A stretch of 64,000 bases of DNA from Desulfonauticus sp. (GTDB taxonomy: Bacteria; Desulfobacterota; Desulfovibrionia; Desulfovibrionales; Desulfonatronovibrionaceae), in the NCBI GenBank assembly GCA_030950395.1, contig JAUZRP010000014.1, positions 62,001-126,000 on the forward strand. The letters run 5' to 3'. Below the pieces are notes generated by a model that was not told where the DNA came from, searched no databases, and saw only the letters and a list, made by a program, of their open reading frames with translations. Numbering within the stretch: position 1 is the first letter of the stretch; each line of letters begins with the position of its first letter. The position numbers were made by a program, and so were the translations under genes. This document shows, piece after piece, positions 47,277-56,179 of the stretch.

Positions 47277-47435
47277 AACCCATTGCCCAGGTCTATAGTT
47301 CAATTAAATCAGAATCCCCCCAAATTTAACCCTGAAGAATTTGAGAAGTATAATAACCCAAGACAGCATGACCTCTAAACTTCACTTAGAAAACATCTAG
47401 ACTTTTGGGATTCAATACAAAATTTGACTTTTTAA
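47277..47435 (+). pseudogene. Possible decayed coding remnant upstream of dsbC-like gene
   Basis: One frame reads NPPKFNPEEFEKYNNPRQHDL, then an in-frame TAA at 47376-47378, then TSLRKHLDFWDSIQNL up to a stop. The composition looks protein-like rather than random, and the two halves are in the same frame. No start codon or ribosome-binding site is seen. It could be an eroded gene; the family is not recognised. Confidence 0.25.
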
Positions 47436-47549
47436 AGTTAAGCTTTTAAACACAAAAAATAGTTGTTTAATCTTTGATTAAAAAAGTTGTAAACCAATAA
47501 AAAAAAACGTAATTTATTTTTATTTTAACGTTAACTGTAGGAGTAAAAA

Positions 47550-48356
47550 ATGAAGCGTATTGTTTTTATAACTCTAATTTTTTGGGGATTCAGTTTAGGA
47601 ATAGGCTTTAGTCTTGATTGTAACAATATAAACAAACAAGACATTATTAGGCATTTGCCTAAGAACGCTTTTACCAAATCATTTTTTTCTAAAGCTAAAA
47701 TAGCCAGTAAAAGAAAAATAAAGGATATGTGTGAAGTTATCTTAGAATTAAGTAATAGATTTTATACCTGTTATTTAACTAAAGATTTTTTAATTATTGG
47801 ACAGATGTATTCTAATGGCAAATCTATTAGCAAACCTGTGATAGAAAAATTAAAATTAAAACAAACAAAAGAAACAGAAAAAGAATTTTTTAATCAAAGA
47901 AAAAATTTAGATAAATTTGCTGCAATTGTATATAAGCCTTCTCCAACTGCCCAAAAAGTGTTGTACATGTTTACAGATCCTTTATGTCCATTTTGTCATA
48001 AAGCAGAAACAAAGATAAAACAAATTGTAGATAAGTATAACGTTATTTTAAAAATAATTTTATATCCTGTACATCCAATTATTGGTCCCAAAAAGGCCAT
48101 TGAAGCAATATGTAGAAATTTTGATTTAAAACAATACTTATCTCAACAGTGGAAAAAAGAAAAGGAAAATGATATAGAAAAATATCAATGTAACAAAGGT
48201 AAGAAAATTCTTGAAACTTCTAAAGAAATTGGAGACAAGTTAAATATTAGAGGCGTTCCAACTTTTCTACTTGATAATGGCACAAAAATAATTGGAGCTA
48301 ATTTAATTCAATTAGAAAGTGCTTTAAAAGAATTAACCAAACATCAATCTAAATAA
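47550..48356 (+). CDS. Periplasmic DsbC/DsbG-like thioredoxin-fold protein
   Basis: A 268-residue protein with a signal peptide (MKRIVFITLIFWGFSLGIGF, cleavage near residue 21). The redox motif CPFC is at C146-C149 after MFTDPL, and the cis-proline is in RGVPTFLL; this is the DsbC arrangement. The N-terminal part would be a dimerisation-like region with two extra cysteines (C61, C74). It probably isomerises or reduces disulfides of exported proteins such as cytochromes. A GGAG site precedes the ATG. It has no operon partner. Confidence 0.85.
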   Translation: MKRIVFITLIFWGFSLGIGFSLDCNNINKQDIIRHLPKNAFTKSFFSKAKIASKRKIKDMCEVILELSNRFYTCYLTKDFLIIGQMYSNGKSISKPVIEKLKLKQTKETEKEFFNQRKNLDKFAAIVYKPSPTAQKVLYMFTDPLCPFCHKAETKIKQIVDKYNVILKIILYPVHPIIGPKKAIEAICRNFDLKQYLSQQWKKEKENDIEKYQCNKGKKILETSKEIGDKLNIRGVPTFLLDNGTKIIGANLIQLESALKELTKHQSK

Positions 48357-48438
48357 GATTATTATCTATAATAAAATTATCTATAATTTTTACCTTCTTA
48401 AGGATTAACGCTAAAAACAAAAGGATAATTTATGCTAA

Positions 48439-48530
48439 GTGGCGGAGGGAGAGAGATTCGAACTCCCGGACCCCGTGAAGGGTCTGCGGTTTTCAAGACC
48501 GCCGCCTTCGACCAACTCGGCCATCCCTCC
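48439..48530 (-). tRNA. tRNA-Ser (anticodon UGA)
   Basis: Reads on the minus strand from GGAGGGATGGCC to CCCTCCG-CCA. The anticodon stem GCGGT/ACCGC encloses the loop CTTGAAA with anticodon TGA (plus-strand 48493-48495). A long variable arm (GACCC...GGGTC) and TTCGAAT in the T arm confirm a class II serine tRNA. The CCA end is encoded. Confidence 0.97.
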
Positions 48531-48547
48531 GTATAATTCTTTAGAGA

Positions 48548-48643
48548 TGGCGGAGAGGGAGGGATTTGAACCCTCGGTAGAGGTTTTAGCCCCTACACTC
48601 GCTTAGCAGGCGAGCGCCTTCAGCCAACTCGGCCACCTCTCCC
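48548..48643 (-). tRNA. tRNA-Ser (anticodon GCU)
   Basis: Minus strand from GGGAGAGGTGGCC to CTCTCCG-CCA. The anticodon stem CTCGC/GCGAG encloses loop CTGCTAA with anticodon GCT (plus-strand 48605-48607). The long variable arm and TTCAAAT T-loop are typical of serine. CCA is encoded. It is separated from the other tRNA-Ser by 17 bp, so the two likely form one transcript. Confidence 0.97.
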
Positions 48644-48698
48644 AAAGGATATTTCTTTTATTCAAAAAAGAATAAATAGTCAACCAAAAAATAACTGT

Positions 48699-48726
48699 TT
48701 GACATTATAACTACACCTTTTATAAT
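48699..48726 (+). promoter_or_regulatory. Sigma-70 promoter of the aminotransferase-hom operon
   Basis: TTGACA (48699-48704), 16-bp spacer, TATAAT (48721-48726): both hexamers are consensus. Transcription would start near 48733, giving a short leader with GAGGAG before the ATG at 48759. Confidence 0.8.
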
Positions 48727-48758
48727 ACTTTAACCTTACTGTTTTAGAGGAGGCTCCA

Positions 48759-49931
48759 ATGAACGAATTTCCACGTATGCACCGTCTTCCCCCTTATGTA
48801 TTTGCCGTAGTAAACGAACTTAAAATGAAATTGCGTCGGCAAGGAGAAGACATTATTGACCTTGGTATGGGCAATCCTGACTTACCCACCCCAAAACATA
48901 TCGTAGATAAATTATTAGAAGCGGCTCAAAAAGGTGTTAATCATAGATATTCAGCTTCGCGGGGTATTCCTAATTTACGCAAAGCAATTTGTAACTGGTA
49001 CAAAAGAAGATACGAGGTGGACCTTGACCCAGAAACAGAGGCTGTAGTTACGATGGGGGCCAAAGAAGGTTTAGCCCATTTGGCTTTGGCTATGTTAAGT
49101 CCTGGCGAAGTAGTTTTTGCTCCTGATCCCACCTATCCTATTCATACGTATTCAGCCATTATTGCAGGAGCAGACGTAAGACGTATTCCTATAGGTTTGG
49201 ATAGAGATTTTTTTGAAGATTTATTGACTGCTACCAGACAGACCTGGCCTCAACCAAAACTTTTAATCATTTGTTACCCCCACAATCCTACCACTGCTAC
49301 CGTAGATCTAGAATTTTTTCAAAAAATCGTTGATTTTGCCAAAGAACATAAAATGTACGTAGTGCACGATCTGGCCTATGCTGATCTGTGTTTTGATGGC
49401 TACAAGGCCCCAAGTTTTTTACAGGCCAAAGGGGCCAAAGACGTTGGGGTAGAATTTTTCTCTATGTCTAAAAGTTATTCTATGGCTGGGTGGAGGGTTG
49501 GTTTTTGTGTAGGTAATTCTCAAATGGTACACGCCTTAACTAGAATAAAAAGTTATCTTGATTATGGTATTTTTCAGCCCATTCAAATTGCTTCTATTAT
49601 AGCTTTAAATGGTCCACAAGAATGCGTGCAAGAAATAAATCAAGTCTATAAGGAGCGGCTGGATGTACTTGTGGATGGTCTAAATCGTATTGGCTGGCAC
49701 GTACCAAAACCCAAAGCCACTATGTTTGTCTGGGCTAAGATACCAGAGGAATTTAAACAATTAGGATCTGTTGAGTTTTCCAAATTACTCTTAACTAAAG
49801 CCAAAGTAGCTGTTTCTCCTGGTCTTGGTTTTGGTTCTTATGGCGACGATCACGTGCGTTTTGCTTTGGTAGAAAATCCACATAGAATAAAACAAGCTCT
49901 TCGAGGGATTAAAAAAGTATTGGGAGGATAG
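48759..49931 (+). CDS. Class I/II aminotransferase, AlaC-like
   Basis: A 390-residue PLP enzyme. The N-terminal [33 protein letters not shown], the NPTTATVD substrate-binding region and [15 protein letters not shown] with the PLP lysine are typical of the alanine/glutamate-pyruvate transaminase AlaC and related aspartate aminotransferases. The consensus promoter upstream and hom 7 bp downstream place it first in an amino-acid biosynthesis operon. It could supply aspartate for the threonine/methionine branch or alanine; the substrate is not settled by sequence. Confidence 0.88.
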   Translation: MNEFPRMHRLPPYVFAVVNELKMKLRRQGEDIIDLGMGNPDLPTPKHIVDKLLEAAQKGVNHRYSASRGIPNLRKAICNWYKRRYEVDLDPETEAVVTMGAKEGLAHLALAMLSPGEVVFAPDPTYPIHTYSAIIAGADVRRIPIGLDRDFFEDLLTATRQTWPQPKLLIICYPHNPTTATVDLEFFQKIVDFAKEHKMYVVHDLAYADLCFDGYKAPSFLQAKGAKDVGVEFFSMSKSYSMAGWRVGFCVGNSQMVHALTRIKSYLDYGIFQPIQIASIIALNGPQECVQEINQVYKERLDVLVDGLNRIGWHVPKPKATMFVWAKIPEEFKQLGSVEFSKLLLTKAKVAVSPGLGFGSYGDDHVRFALVENPHRIKQALRGIKKVLGG

Positions 49932-49938
49932 ATATACT

Positions 49939-51234
49939 GTGAAGGAAGTAGTTAAAATTGCTTTAGCAGGCTTTGGCACTGTAGGTACGGGCCTGGTTAA
50001 AATTTTAATGGAAAACAAAGATTGGATAAAAAGAAGAACGGGCAAAGAAATTATTGTCTCTCAAATTCTGGTAAAAAATTTAAACAAACCAAGACCAATC
50101 ATTCCCCAATCAGAACCTATTTTTACGAATAACGTGGATGAATTTTTACAAAATAAAGATTGGGATATTTTAGTAGAACTAATTGGTGGCCTTGAATTAC
50201 CATATCAAATTATTTCCAAAGCTATTTTATTTGGCAAACACGTAGTAACTGCCAATAAAGCTCTTTTGGCCATAAAAGGAAAAGAACTTTTGCAATTGGC
50301 AAATGCTAAAAACGTAGGTCTTTATTTTGAAGCCAGTGTAGGCGGTGGCATTCCTATTGTTCAAACTCTCAAAGAAAGCCTGTGTGCCAACAAAGTTACA
50401 AGTATTTCTGGTATTTTAAATGGAACAGCCAATTACATTTTAACAGAAATGTCCCAACAAGGTTTAAGCTTTGACCTGGCTTTAAAACAGGCCCAAGAAA
50501 AAGGTTATGCTGAAGCTGATCCTGCTCTAGACATAGATGGTATTGATGCTGCTCATAAATTGGTCATTCTTATATTTTTAGCTTATGGAGAGATTTATCC
50601 CTTTGAAAAGCTCTGGATTAAAGGCATAAAACAAGTGGACTTATTGGATATTAATTTTGCCAAAGAACTAGGCTATATTTTAAAATTAATTGCCCAGGTG
50701 CAAAGAGAATCTAATGGACTAAGAGCAGGAGTATTCCCCGCTTTTTTTCCTAATAATCACATCCTTAGTAAAGTGGATGGAGCTTTTAATGCTATTTTAG
50801 TGCAAGGTAATGCCACAGGTCCTGTGGTCTTATGTGGTCAAGGTGCAGGCGACTTACCTACGGGGAGCAGTGTTTTAGCAGACATTATTTCTTTGATTAA
50901 ACATAACTCTCAAATAAATAATACGGGATTTAAAGATGATCCTTTTCAACAGGCAAAATGTCTTGATTTTATGGATTGGGAATGTAAGCATTATTTTCGA
51001 TTTCAAGTGAAAGATAAACCAGGAGTATTATCTTCTTTGTCTGGTGTGATGGGAGAATATAATATAAGCATTGCTCAGGCTATTCAAAAAACTCAAACTA
51101 AAACCAAACAAGGTGTGCCTATTGTTTTCTTGTCCCACAGGGCAAAGTTAAAACAGGTAACTGCGGCTATTAACAAAATAAACGAATTTGATTTTATTTT
51201 AGAACCAACCATTCATTATCCAATTATTGAATAA
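49939..51234 (+). CDS. hom: Homoserine dehydrogenase
   Basis: A 431-residue NAD(P)H enzyme that reduces aspartate semialdehyde to homoserine. The Rossmann motif is GFGTVGTGLVKIL (about 11-23), then VTANKALLA, the GILNGTANYILTEM signature, GYAEADPALDIDGIDAAHKL, and a C-terminal ACT domain (FRFQVKDKPGVLSSLSGVM) for feedback control by threonine. The start is GTG with GGGAGGA about ten bases upstream. It follows the aminotransferase and precedes the apgM-type gene, likely the next step. Confidence 0.95.
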   Translation: MKEVVKIALAGFGTVGTGLVKILMENKDWIKRRTGKEIIVSQILVKNLNKPRPIIPQSEPIFTNNVDEFLQNKDWDILVELIGGLELPYQIISKAILFGKHVVTANKALLAIKGKELLQLANAKNVGLYFEASVGGGIPIVQTLKESLCANKVTSISGILNGTANYILTEMSQQGLSFDLALKQAQEKGYAEADPALDIDGIDAAHKLVILIFLAYGEIYPFEKLWIKGIKQVDLLDINFAKELGYILKLIAQVQRESNGLRAGVFPAFFPNNHILSKVDGAFNAILVQGNATGPVVLCGQGAGDLPTGSSVLADIISLIKHNSQINNTGFKDDPFQQAKCLDFMDWECKHYFRFQVKDKPGVLSSLSGVMGEYNISIAQAIQKTQTKTKQGVPIVFLSHRAKLKQVTAAINKINEFDFILEPTIHYPIIE

Positions 51235-51287
51235 AAAAATTAAGCCTAGAAGTTTACTTTTGAAAAATTAGATTTTGGCATAAAAAA

Positions 51288-52472
51288 ATGAAAATAATAT
51301 TTTTAATAGAAGATGGTCTAGGCGATTGGCCACTAGAAGAATTAAACGGCAAAACTCCTTTAGAAGCAGCTAGAACTCCTAATTTAGATCGCCTTGCCCC
51401 CTACTCTTTGCTGGGTACGTGTCAAACCATTCCTAAAGGCTTTCCTTCTGGATCAGATGTAGCCAACATGGCCCTTTTAGGCTATGCGCCAGAAAAGTAT
51501 CATACCGGAAGAGGTCCTATAGAAGCTGCTGCCAAAGGCATCCTTGCTCAGGCAAACGATGTTATCTGGCGTTGCAATTTAGTGAGTGTTTCAGAGTTTG
51601 GTCCCAAAGGTAAAATGCTCGACTATGCAGCAGGTCATATAAGTTCAGAGCAAGCTTTAAAATTAATCAATTGGTTAAATCAACAACTACAAGACAAAGA
51701 ATTTAAACTTACTTTTGGACTTCAATATAGACATTTGCTTATTCAACCCAACGCTCCCCATAAAATTTTGGGTTTAACCCCTAATCCACCTCACGACATT
51801 TTAAATCAAAGCATTGCCAAAGATCTACAAATCTATCAAAAATACCCTCCTCTTTTTCAGTTTTTAACTAAGGCAGCTCAATTATTGGCCAATAATCCTA
51901 TTTGGCCCAAAGCCAATGCCCTTTGGCCATGGGGACAGGGAACTCCTCTTCAATTAGAAAATTTTACCCAAAAAACAGGTTTAAAAGGTGCTGTTATTTC
52001 TGCTGTAGATTTAATAAAAGGGCTGGGAAAAGCGGCAGGTTTAGAAGTTATTGAGGTACCTGGAGCTACAGGTTTGACCAATACCAATTATAAGGGAAAG
52101 GTAAGTGCAGCTTTAAAGGCTCTAAAAAGTAAGGACTTTGTTTTTTTACATTTAGAAGGACCAGATGAGGCGGGGCATTGTGGAGATGTAAAGGCCAAAA
52201 TAAAAGCCATTGAGTTTTTTGACAAACTCATTCTTGCACCTATTTTAAGCCAATTAAAAGAGCCCTTTACTTTAGCTATCTTGTGTGACCATTTTACCCC
52301 GATTAGGCTACGTACCCATGTAGCAGAACCTGTCCCTTTTTTAATTTATCGTTCTAATTACAAATATAAAGGATTTCCTCAATTTTGTGAAAAGACGGCC
52401 CAAAATGCTAACTTGTTTATTCCAAGAGGAGATGAATTTTTAAACTTTGTTCAGGAGCAAGCTGGTGCCTAA
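51288..52472 (+). CDS. ApgM-family protein, probable homoserine kinase (or phosphoglycerate mutase)
   Basis: A 394-residue alkaline-phosphatase-superfamily enzyme of the archaeal-type cofactor-independent phosphoglycerate mutase group. Metal and active-site motifs are EDGLGDWPLEELNGKTPLEAA, the GSDVANMALLGY serine motif, YHTGRGPIEA and HLEGPDEAGHCGDVKAK, and CDHFTPIRLRTH. APGM-like proteins next to hom have been proposed as homoserine kinases in bacteria that lack ThrB. The position here, 53 bp after hom, fits that. A glycolytic role is the alternative. The gene overlaps the thioesterase by 8 bp. Confidence 0.8.
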   Translation: MKIIFLIEDGLGDWPLEELNGKTPLEAARTPNLDRLAPYSLLGTCQTIPKGFPSGSDVANMALLGYAPEKYHTGRGPIEAAAKGILAQANDVIWRCNLVSVSEFGPKGKMLDYAAGHISSEQALKLINWLNQQLQDKEFKLTFGLQYRHLLIQPNAPHKILGLTPNPPHDILNQSIAKDLQIYQKYPPLFQFLTKAAQLLANNPIWPKANALWPWGQGTPLQLENFTQKTGLKGAVISAVDLIKGLGKAAGLEVIEVPGATGLTNTNYKGKVSAALKALKSKDFVFLHLEGPDEAGHCGDVKAKIKAIEFFDKLILAPILSQLKEPFTLAILCDHFTPIRLRTHVAEPVPFLIYRSNYKYKGFPQFCEKTAQNANLFIPRGDEFLNFVQEQAGA

Positions 52473-52893
52473 AATAAGCCAAAGCTTTCCCCAACCAGAA
52501 GTCTGGCACAAACATCGTGTTTTTTACGGCGAAACAGATGCTATGAAAGTCGTCTATTATGCCAATTATTTAACCTGGTTTGAAATAGCGAGGAATAGTT
52601 ATATCCACAAACAAGGATTAAGTTACATAGAAATAGAAAGTAGAGGTGTGTTTTTGCCTGTAAGAGAAGCCCATTGTAGATATTACAAGCCAGCAAGGTT
52701 TGACGATATTATATATATTAGAGCTGGCATTGGAGAATGGAAAAGAGCTTCTTTTAAGTTTATTTACGAAATAACAAATGAAAGTAAAACAAAGGTCATA
52801 GCAACAGGTTATACAATTCATCCTTGCGTAAATGCAACAGGCAAACCCATTGCAGTACCTGATTGGCTAAAACAAGCCTGCATTTGTAAATAA
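52465..52893 (+). CDS. YbgC-type acyl-CoA thioesterase
   Basis: A 142-residue hot-dog-fold protein. The catalytic segment is GETDAMKVVYYANYLTWFEIARN, with the conserved aspartate and the YxNYL pattern of 4-hydroxybenzoyl-CoA thioesterases. I chose the GTG at 52465 because AGGAG lies seven bases upstream, giving MPKISQSF; a TTG at 52447 has no such site. It overlaps apgM by 8 bp and is 2 bp before the amidohydrolase. The substrate is a short-chain acyl-CoA or acyl-ACP, unknown. Confidence 0.87.
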   Translation: MPKISQSFPQPEVWHKHRVFYGETDAMKVVYYANYLTWFEIARNSYIHKQGLSYIEIESRGVFLPVREAHCRYYKPARFDDIIYIRAGIGEWKRASFKFIYEITNESKTKVIATGYTIHPCVNATGKPIAVPDWLKQACICK

Positions 52894-52895
52894 AT

Positions 52896-53699
52896 ATGTT
52901 AGACGTTCATACTCATATTTTTCATCCCAAAATTGCAGAGAAAGCCTGTCAGGCTTTAAAAACGCATTACGCTATAACCCCCCAAGGGACGGGATTGTTA
53001 GACGATCTGTTAGTTCACTTAGAAACAGGACAATTTTCCAAAGCTATAGTGTTATGTGCGGCTACAGGTGCGCATCAGGTTATCCCTGCCAATAATTGGG
53101 CAATTGAGTTAAATAAACATTCCAAATTAATTGCCTTTGGCACCATTCACCCTGATTATCAAAATTGGGAGAAAGAATTAAGTAGATTACTCAAACATGA
53201 CATTTCAGGACTAAAGATACATCCAGATTTTCAAGGCTTTGATCTGGCAGATACAAAACTATTTCCTATATGGGAAACTATTCAAGATAAATTTTGGATT
53301 ATTTTACACATAGGAGATAAATTTTCTCCAGATCAAAATCCTTCTTCTCCCCAAAAATTGGCTTTTATTTTAAAAAATTTTCCTAAGTTACAGTCAAAAC
53401 TTATCATAGCTCATCTGGGAGGTTATTTACACTGGCAGTATGCTTTAGATTATATCATTGGACAGGATATTTTCTTAGACACATCCAGCAGTTTACCTTT
53501 TATCCCTGAAACAATTTTAAAGCAAATTTTAGCTCGACATAATCCAGAAAAAATTTTATTTGGTTCCGACTACCCCCTATTTTTACCAGAAAAAGAAAAA
53601 CAACGCATTTTAGAACATCCTCTTTTACAAACAAGATTCTGGTTCCAATTGGAACAAAACAGTAATAATTTTTTAAAAATGTTTTTAAAACAAAACTAA
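52896..53699 (+). CDS. Amidohydrolase family 2 (TIM-barrel metal hydrolase)
   Basis: A 267-residue COG2159-type protein. Putative metal ligands are HTHIF at residues 5-9, KIHPDFQGF, LHIGDKFSP, IAHLGGYLHW and FGSDYPLF with the catalytic aspartate. The family includes decarboxylases and hydrolases. It is 2 bp downstream of the thioesterase and closes the operon that began with the aminotransferase. Substrate unknown. Confidence 0.85.
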   Translation: MLDVHTHIFHPKIAEKACQALKTHYAITPQGTGLLDDLLVHLETGQFSKAIVLCAATGAHQVIPANNWAIELNKHSKLIAFGTIHPDYQNWEKELSRLLKHDISGLKIHPDFQGFDLADTKLFPIWETIQDKFWIILHIGDKFSPDQNPSSPQKLAFILKNFPKLQSKLIIAHLGGYLHWQYALDYIIGQDIFLDTSSSLPFIPETILKQILARHNPEKILFGSDYPLFLPEKEKQRILEHPLLQTRFWFQLEQNSNNFLKMFLKQN

Positions 53700-53796
53700 T
53701 TATGTAAAAATAATAACATTATTATCTATTCTCACTATTTAAGATGAGAGAAACAAAAAAAAGAATTGCTTATCTAAAAAATAAAAAAGTTAAAAA

Positions 53797-53929
53797 ATCC
53801 AAGTGCAAAAATTATTTTAAGCACTTTGATACAAATTAAACAAAAAAATTATTCAATAATTTAAACTAAGTACAATTTGAAAATTTAATTAAAAACGTCA
53901 ATTTTGGACTTTTTATAATCACGTCTTTA
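53797..53929 (+). repeat. Dispersed TIR element upstream of ArnT-like gene
   Basis: AATCCAAGTGCAAAAATTATT at the left and ATTTTGGACTTTTTATAATC at the right; the core ATAATTTAAACTAAGTACAAT aligns with the other copies. Terminal regions are 120 bp apart edge to edge. The right end is 12 bp from the ATG of the next gene, so it forms its leader. Confidence 0.7.
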
Positions 53930-53941
53930 AAATAGGTGAAT

Positions 53942-55465
53942 ATGTCTCAAACAATTTTTGAAAAACAAAAAAATTTTGATTTGTTGGCCCTAGGTATTAT
54001 TATAGGATCTTTTATTTTACGTCTAATTATTATTACCAGTGGTGAAATTAATTTATATTATGATGAGGCCCAATATTGGGATTGGTCCAGAAGTTTAGAC
54101 TTTTCTTATTATTCCAAAGGACCACTTATTGCCTACTTTATAAAATTTTGGACCCTTATTTTTGGTAATACAGAATTGGCAGTTCGTTTTGGAGCCTGTT
54201 TAAATTTGGCTTTATTACAACTACTTATCTATTTTGGTTTAAAAAAAATCTCTTTAAATCATCCCAAATGTACGTCAGCTCTTCCTTTTGCTGCCCTCAT
54301 AATTGCCTGCTCTACTCCTCTTTTTTTAGTAACAGGCATTCTTATGACTACAGATAACCTTTTGGTTCTTTTTTACACCTGTTGTTTATTTTTGTTGTAT
54401 TTATTTTTAAAAACAGAAAAAACGTATTATTTATTTTTAATGCTTCCCTGTCTGATTTTAGGAATATTGGGCAAATATACTATGCTAATTTTTATTCCTT
54501 TGGCTTTTATTGTCTGTCTAAAAGAAAAAAAACACTTACTTTCCAAAGTTACAATTGTTTTAATCCTTGGAGGCATACTTGGTTTAGTGCCTATTTTGTT
54601 GTGGAACATAAAATATAATTTTGTAGGTTTTAAACACGTGCTTTATCGTGGACATTTAATAGGACAAAGTCAAAATAATTTTTTTAAAATAAATCATTTT
54701 TTTGAATTTATAGGTTCTCAACTAGGAGTATTAACTCCCTGGTGGTTTTTTATTTTGATTTGGGCCTATGTTAAAAGAAAATATCAACAATTCCCCAGAT
54801 TAGAAGCTAGTTTGTTATGTATCTTTTTTTGGCCTATTTGGCTTAGTTTTGTTATTTTGAGCTTTCACACAAAAGTAGAAGCTAATTGGCCGGCCTTAAG
54901 TTATGTAATAGCGTTACCCCTTTTGGCCAAAACGTTTTTAGATTTATCTGCCAAAACACAAAAAATCCTACTTGGAGCAAGTATTGCAGTTTTTGTGCTT
55001 TTCCATGCCGTTCCTTTTATTTCTCTTCCCTCAGGTAAATTAAATATCTTACAAAGAATGCGGGGATATGAAAATATTGGCCATTATATTCAAGAATTAA
55101 AAAAAACAAAGTTTAAATATCCAGATAAAATTTTTATTTTTAGCGACTCTTATGGAATAACCTCTCAACTTTCTTTCTATGTTCCTGGACAACAACGAGC
55201 CTTTTGTGTAAATTTTGGACGAAAACAAAATCAATACGACATCTGGCCATCTCCTGGTCAAAATAAAATTGGATGGGACGCTATTTTTATCACCAAAGGC
55301 ATATGTAAACACGTCCCGTTACAACTAAAAAAAATGTTTCACACTATTAGCAATCCCATTATTTTTTATTCCAAACAAAAAGGAAAGCCAGGGCAAATAG
55401 TAACTATTATTCTCTGTTACAATTATAATGGAATGTGGCCAAAACCGCAAAATAAAACTTATTAA
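53942..55465 (+). CDS. ArnT/PMT-like membrane glycosyltransferase (GT39/GT83 family)
   Basis: A 507-residue polytopic membrane protein. The first loop carries YYDEAQYWDWSRSLDFSYYSKGPL, with the acidic DE pair conserved in dolichyl- or undecaprenyl-phosphate-dependent transferases, and about ten to twelve helices follow before a soluble C-terminal domain. It would transfer a sugar from a polyprenyl phosphate to lipid A or protein. The ATG at 53942 is preferred; a GTG six bases upstream is also in frame. It precedes PAP2 and RfaE2 genes, which points to LPS modification. Confidence 0.85.
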   Translation: MSQTIFEKQKNFDLLALGIIIGSFILRLIIITSGEINLYYDEAQYWDWSRSLDFSYYSKGPLIAYFIKFWTLIFGNTELAVRFGACLNLALLQLLIYFGLKKISLNHPKCTSALPFAALIIACSTPLFLVTGILMTTDNLLVLFYTCCLFLLYLFLKTEKTYYLFLMLPCLILGILGKYTMLIFIPLAFIVCLKEKKHLLSKVTIVLILGGILGLVPILLWNIKYNFVGFKHVLYRGHLIGQSQNNFFKINHFFEFIGSQLGVLTPWWFFILIWAYVKRKYQQFPRLEASLLCIFFWPIWLSFVILSFHTKVEANWPALSYVIALPLLAKTFLDLSAKTQKILLGASIAVFVLFHAVPFISLPSGKLNILQRMRGYENIGHYIQELKKTKFKYPDKIFIFSDSYGITSQLSFYVPGQQRAFCVNFGRKQNQYDIWPSPGQNKIGWDAIFITKGICKHVPLQLKKMFHTISNPIIFYSKQKGKPGQIVTIILCYNYNGMWPKPQNKTY

Positions 55466-55534
55466 AATATTTGGATTAAATGTTCTGTAGTAAATTGGCC
55501 ATTACAAAAAATTTAAATTTTTAGAAAAAATATT

Positions 55535-56179
55535 ATGCTTAAGTCAATACCTTCTTATTTTAAACCTTTAGATTGGGAACTACATCTTTTCTGGCTTATA
55601 AATCACAGCTGGAAAAATATTTTTTTTGATTATTTAATGCCTATTTTATCCAGCTCTACTTTCTGGGGTATAATAATTGCGTGTTTTTTGCTTTATTGTC
55701 TGGGGAAAAAGAGATTTTATCTTGTAATTTATCTTATCTTGGCCTTGTGTTGGGTGGGAATCAATGATTTTACATCTAATATACCTAAAAAACAGATTGG
55801 CCGAATAAGACCTTTAAATGCGTTGCCAGGTTGTCATTTTTTTGAAGATAATGTCTGGCATACAAGACCTAAAAATTTTACTCCATCTAAGCCTCGGGGT
55901 ACGTCTTACCCTTCTGCGCATGCAGCCAATTCTTTTTTACTCTGTGCTCTACTTGGATTTAAGTTTAGAAGGCTAAAAAAATATCTTTGGTTTATACCTC
56001 TTGTAATTGGTTATTCTAGAATTTATCTTGGCAAACACTATCCTTTAGATATACTAGCTGGTTATTTATGGGGGCTGGTCTTTTTTTTACTGTTTTTAGC
56101 TTGTTATTATTGGGGAGAAACAAAATATGAGCAAACTAATTGGTTTAGAAGAATTTTTAAAACTGAAGAACAAATTTAA
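55535..56179 (+). CDS. PAP2-family membrane phosphatase
   Basis: A 214-residue membrane phosphatase. The three PAP2 signature elements are present: KKQIGRIRP, SYPSAHAANSF and SRIYLGKHYPLDILAGYLWG, with the two catalytic histidines. Five to six membrane helices are predicted. LpxE/LpxF-like lipid A dephosphorylation or carrier-lipid recycling is possible. Its 3' end overlaps the following rfaE2 gene by 53 bp, an unusually long overlap that suggests coupling. The preceding ArnT-like gene makes lipid A decoration a coherent theme. Confidence 0.88.
   Translation: MLKSIPSYFKPLDWELHLFWLINHSWKNIFFDYLMPILSSSTFWGIIIACFLLYCLGKKRFYLVIYLILALCWVGINDFTSNIPKKQIGRIRPLNALPGCHFFEDNVWHTRPKNFTPSKPRGTSYPSAHAANSFLLCALLGFKFRRLKKYLWFIPLVIGYSRIYLGKHYPLDILAGYLWGLVFFLLFLACYYWGETKYEQTNWFRRIFKTEEQI

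Larger units (their letters stand above)
46996..47549. other. 554-bp region between divergent sat and dsbC-like genes
   Basis: This must contain the sat promoter and that of the thioredoxin-fold gene. Seen here: an exact short palindrome ATACAA-T-TTGTAT (47133-47145), a left-end fragment of the dispersed repeat (47174-47230), and a decayed coding stretch (47277-47435). A clear sigma-70 pair for sat could not be picked. Redox regulators such as Rex are known to act on sat in related bacteria; I cannot identify a convincing Rex box. Confidence 0.45.

Noticed and set aside
48439-48530. Possible tRNA-Sec near selA-type machinery
   Set aside because: The anticodon loop reads CTTGAAA, giving UGA as anticodon (serine), not UCA, and the acceptor and variable arms are ordinary for tRNA-Ser.
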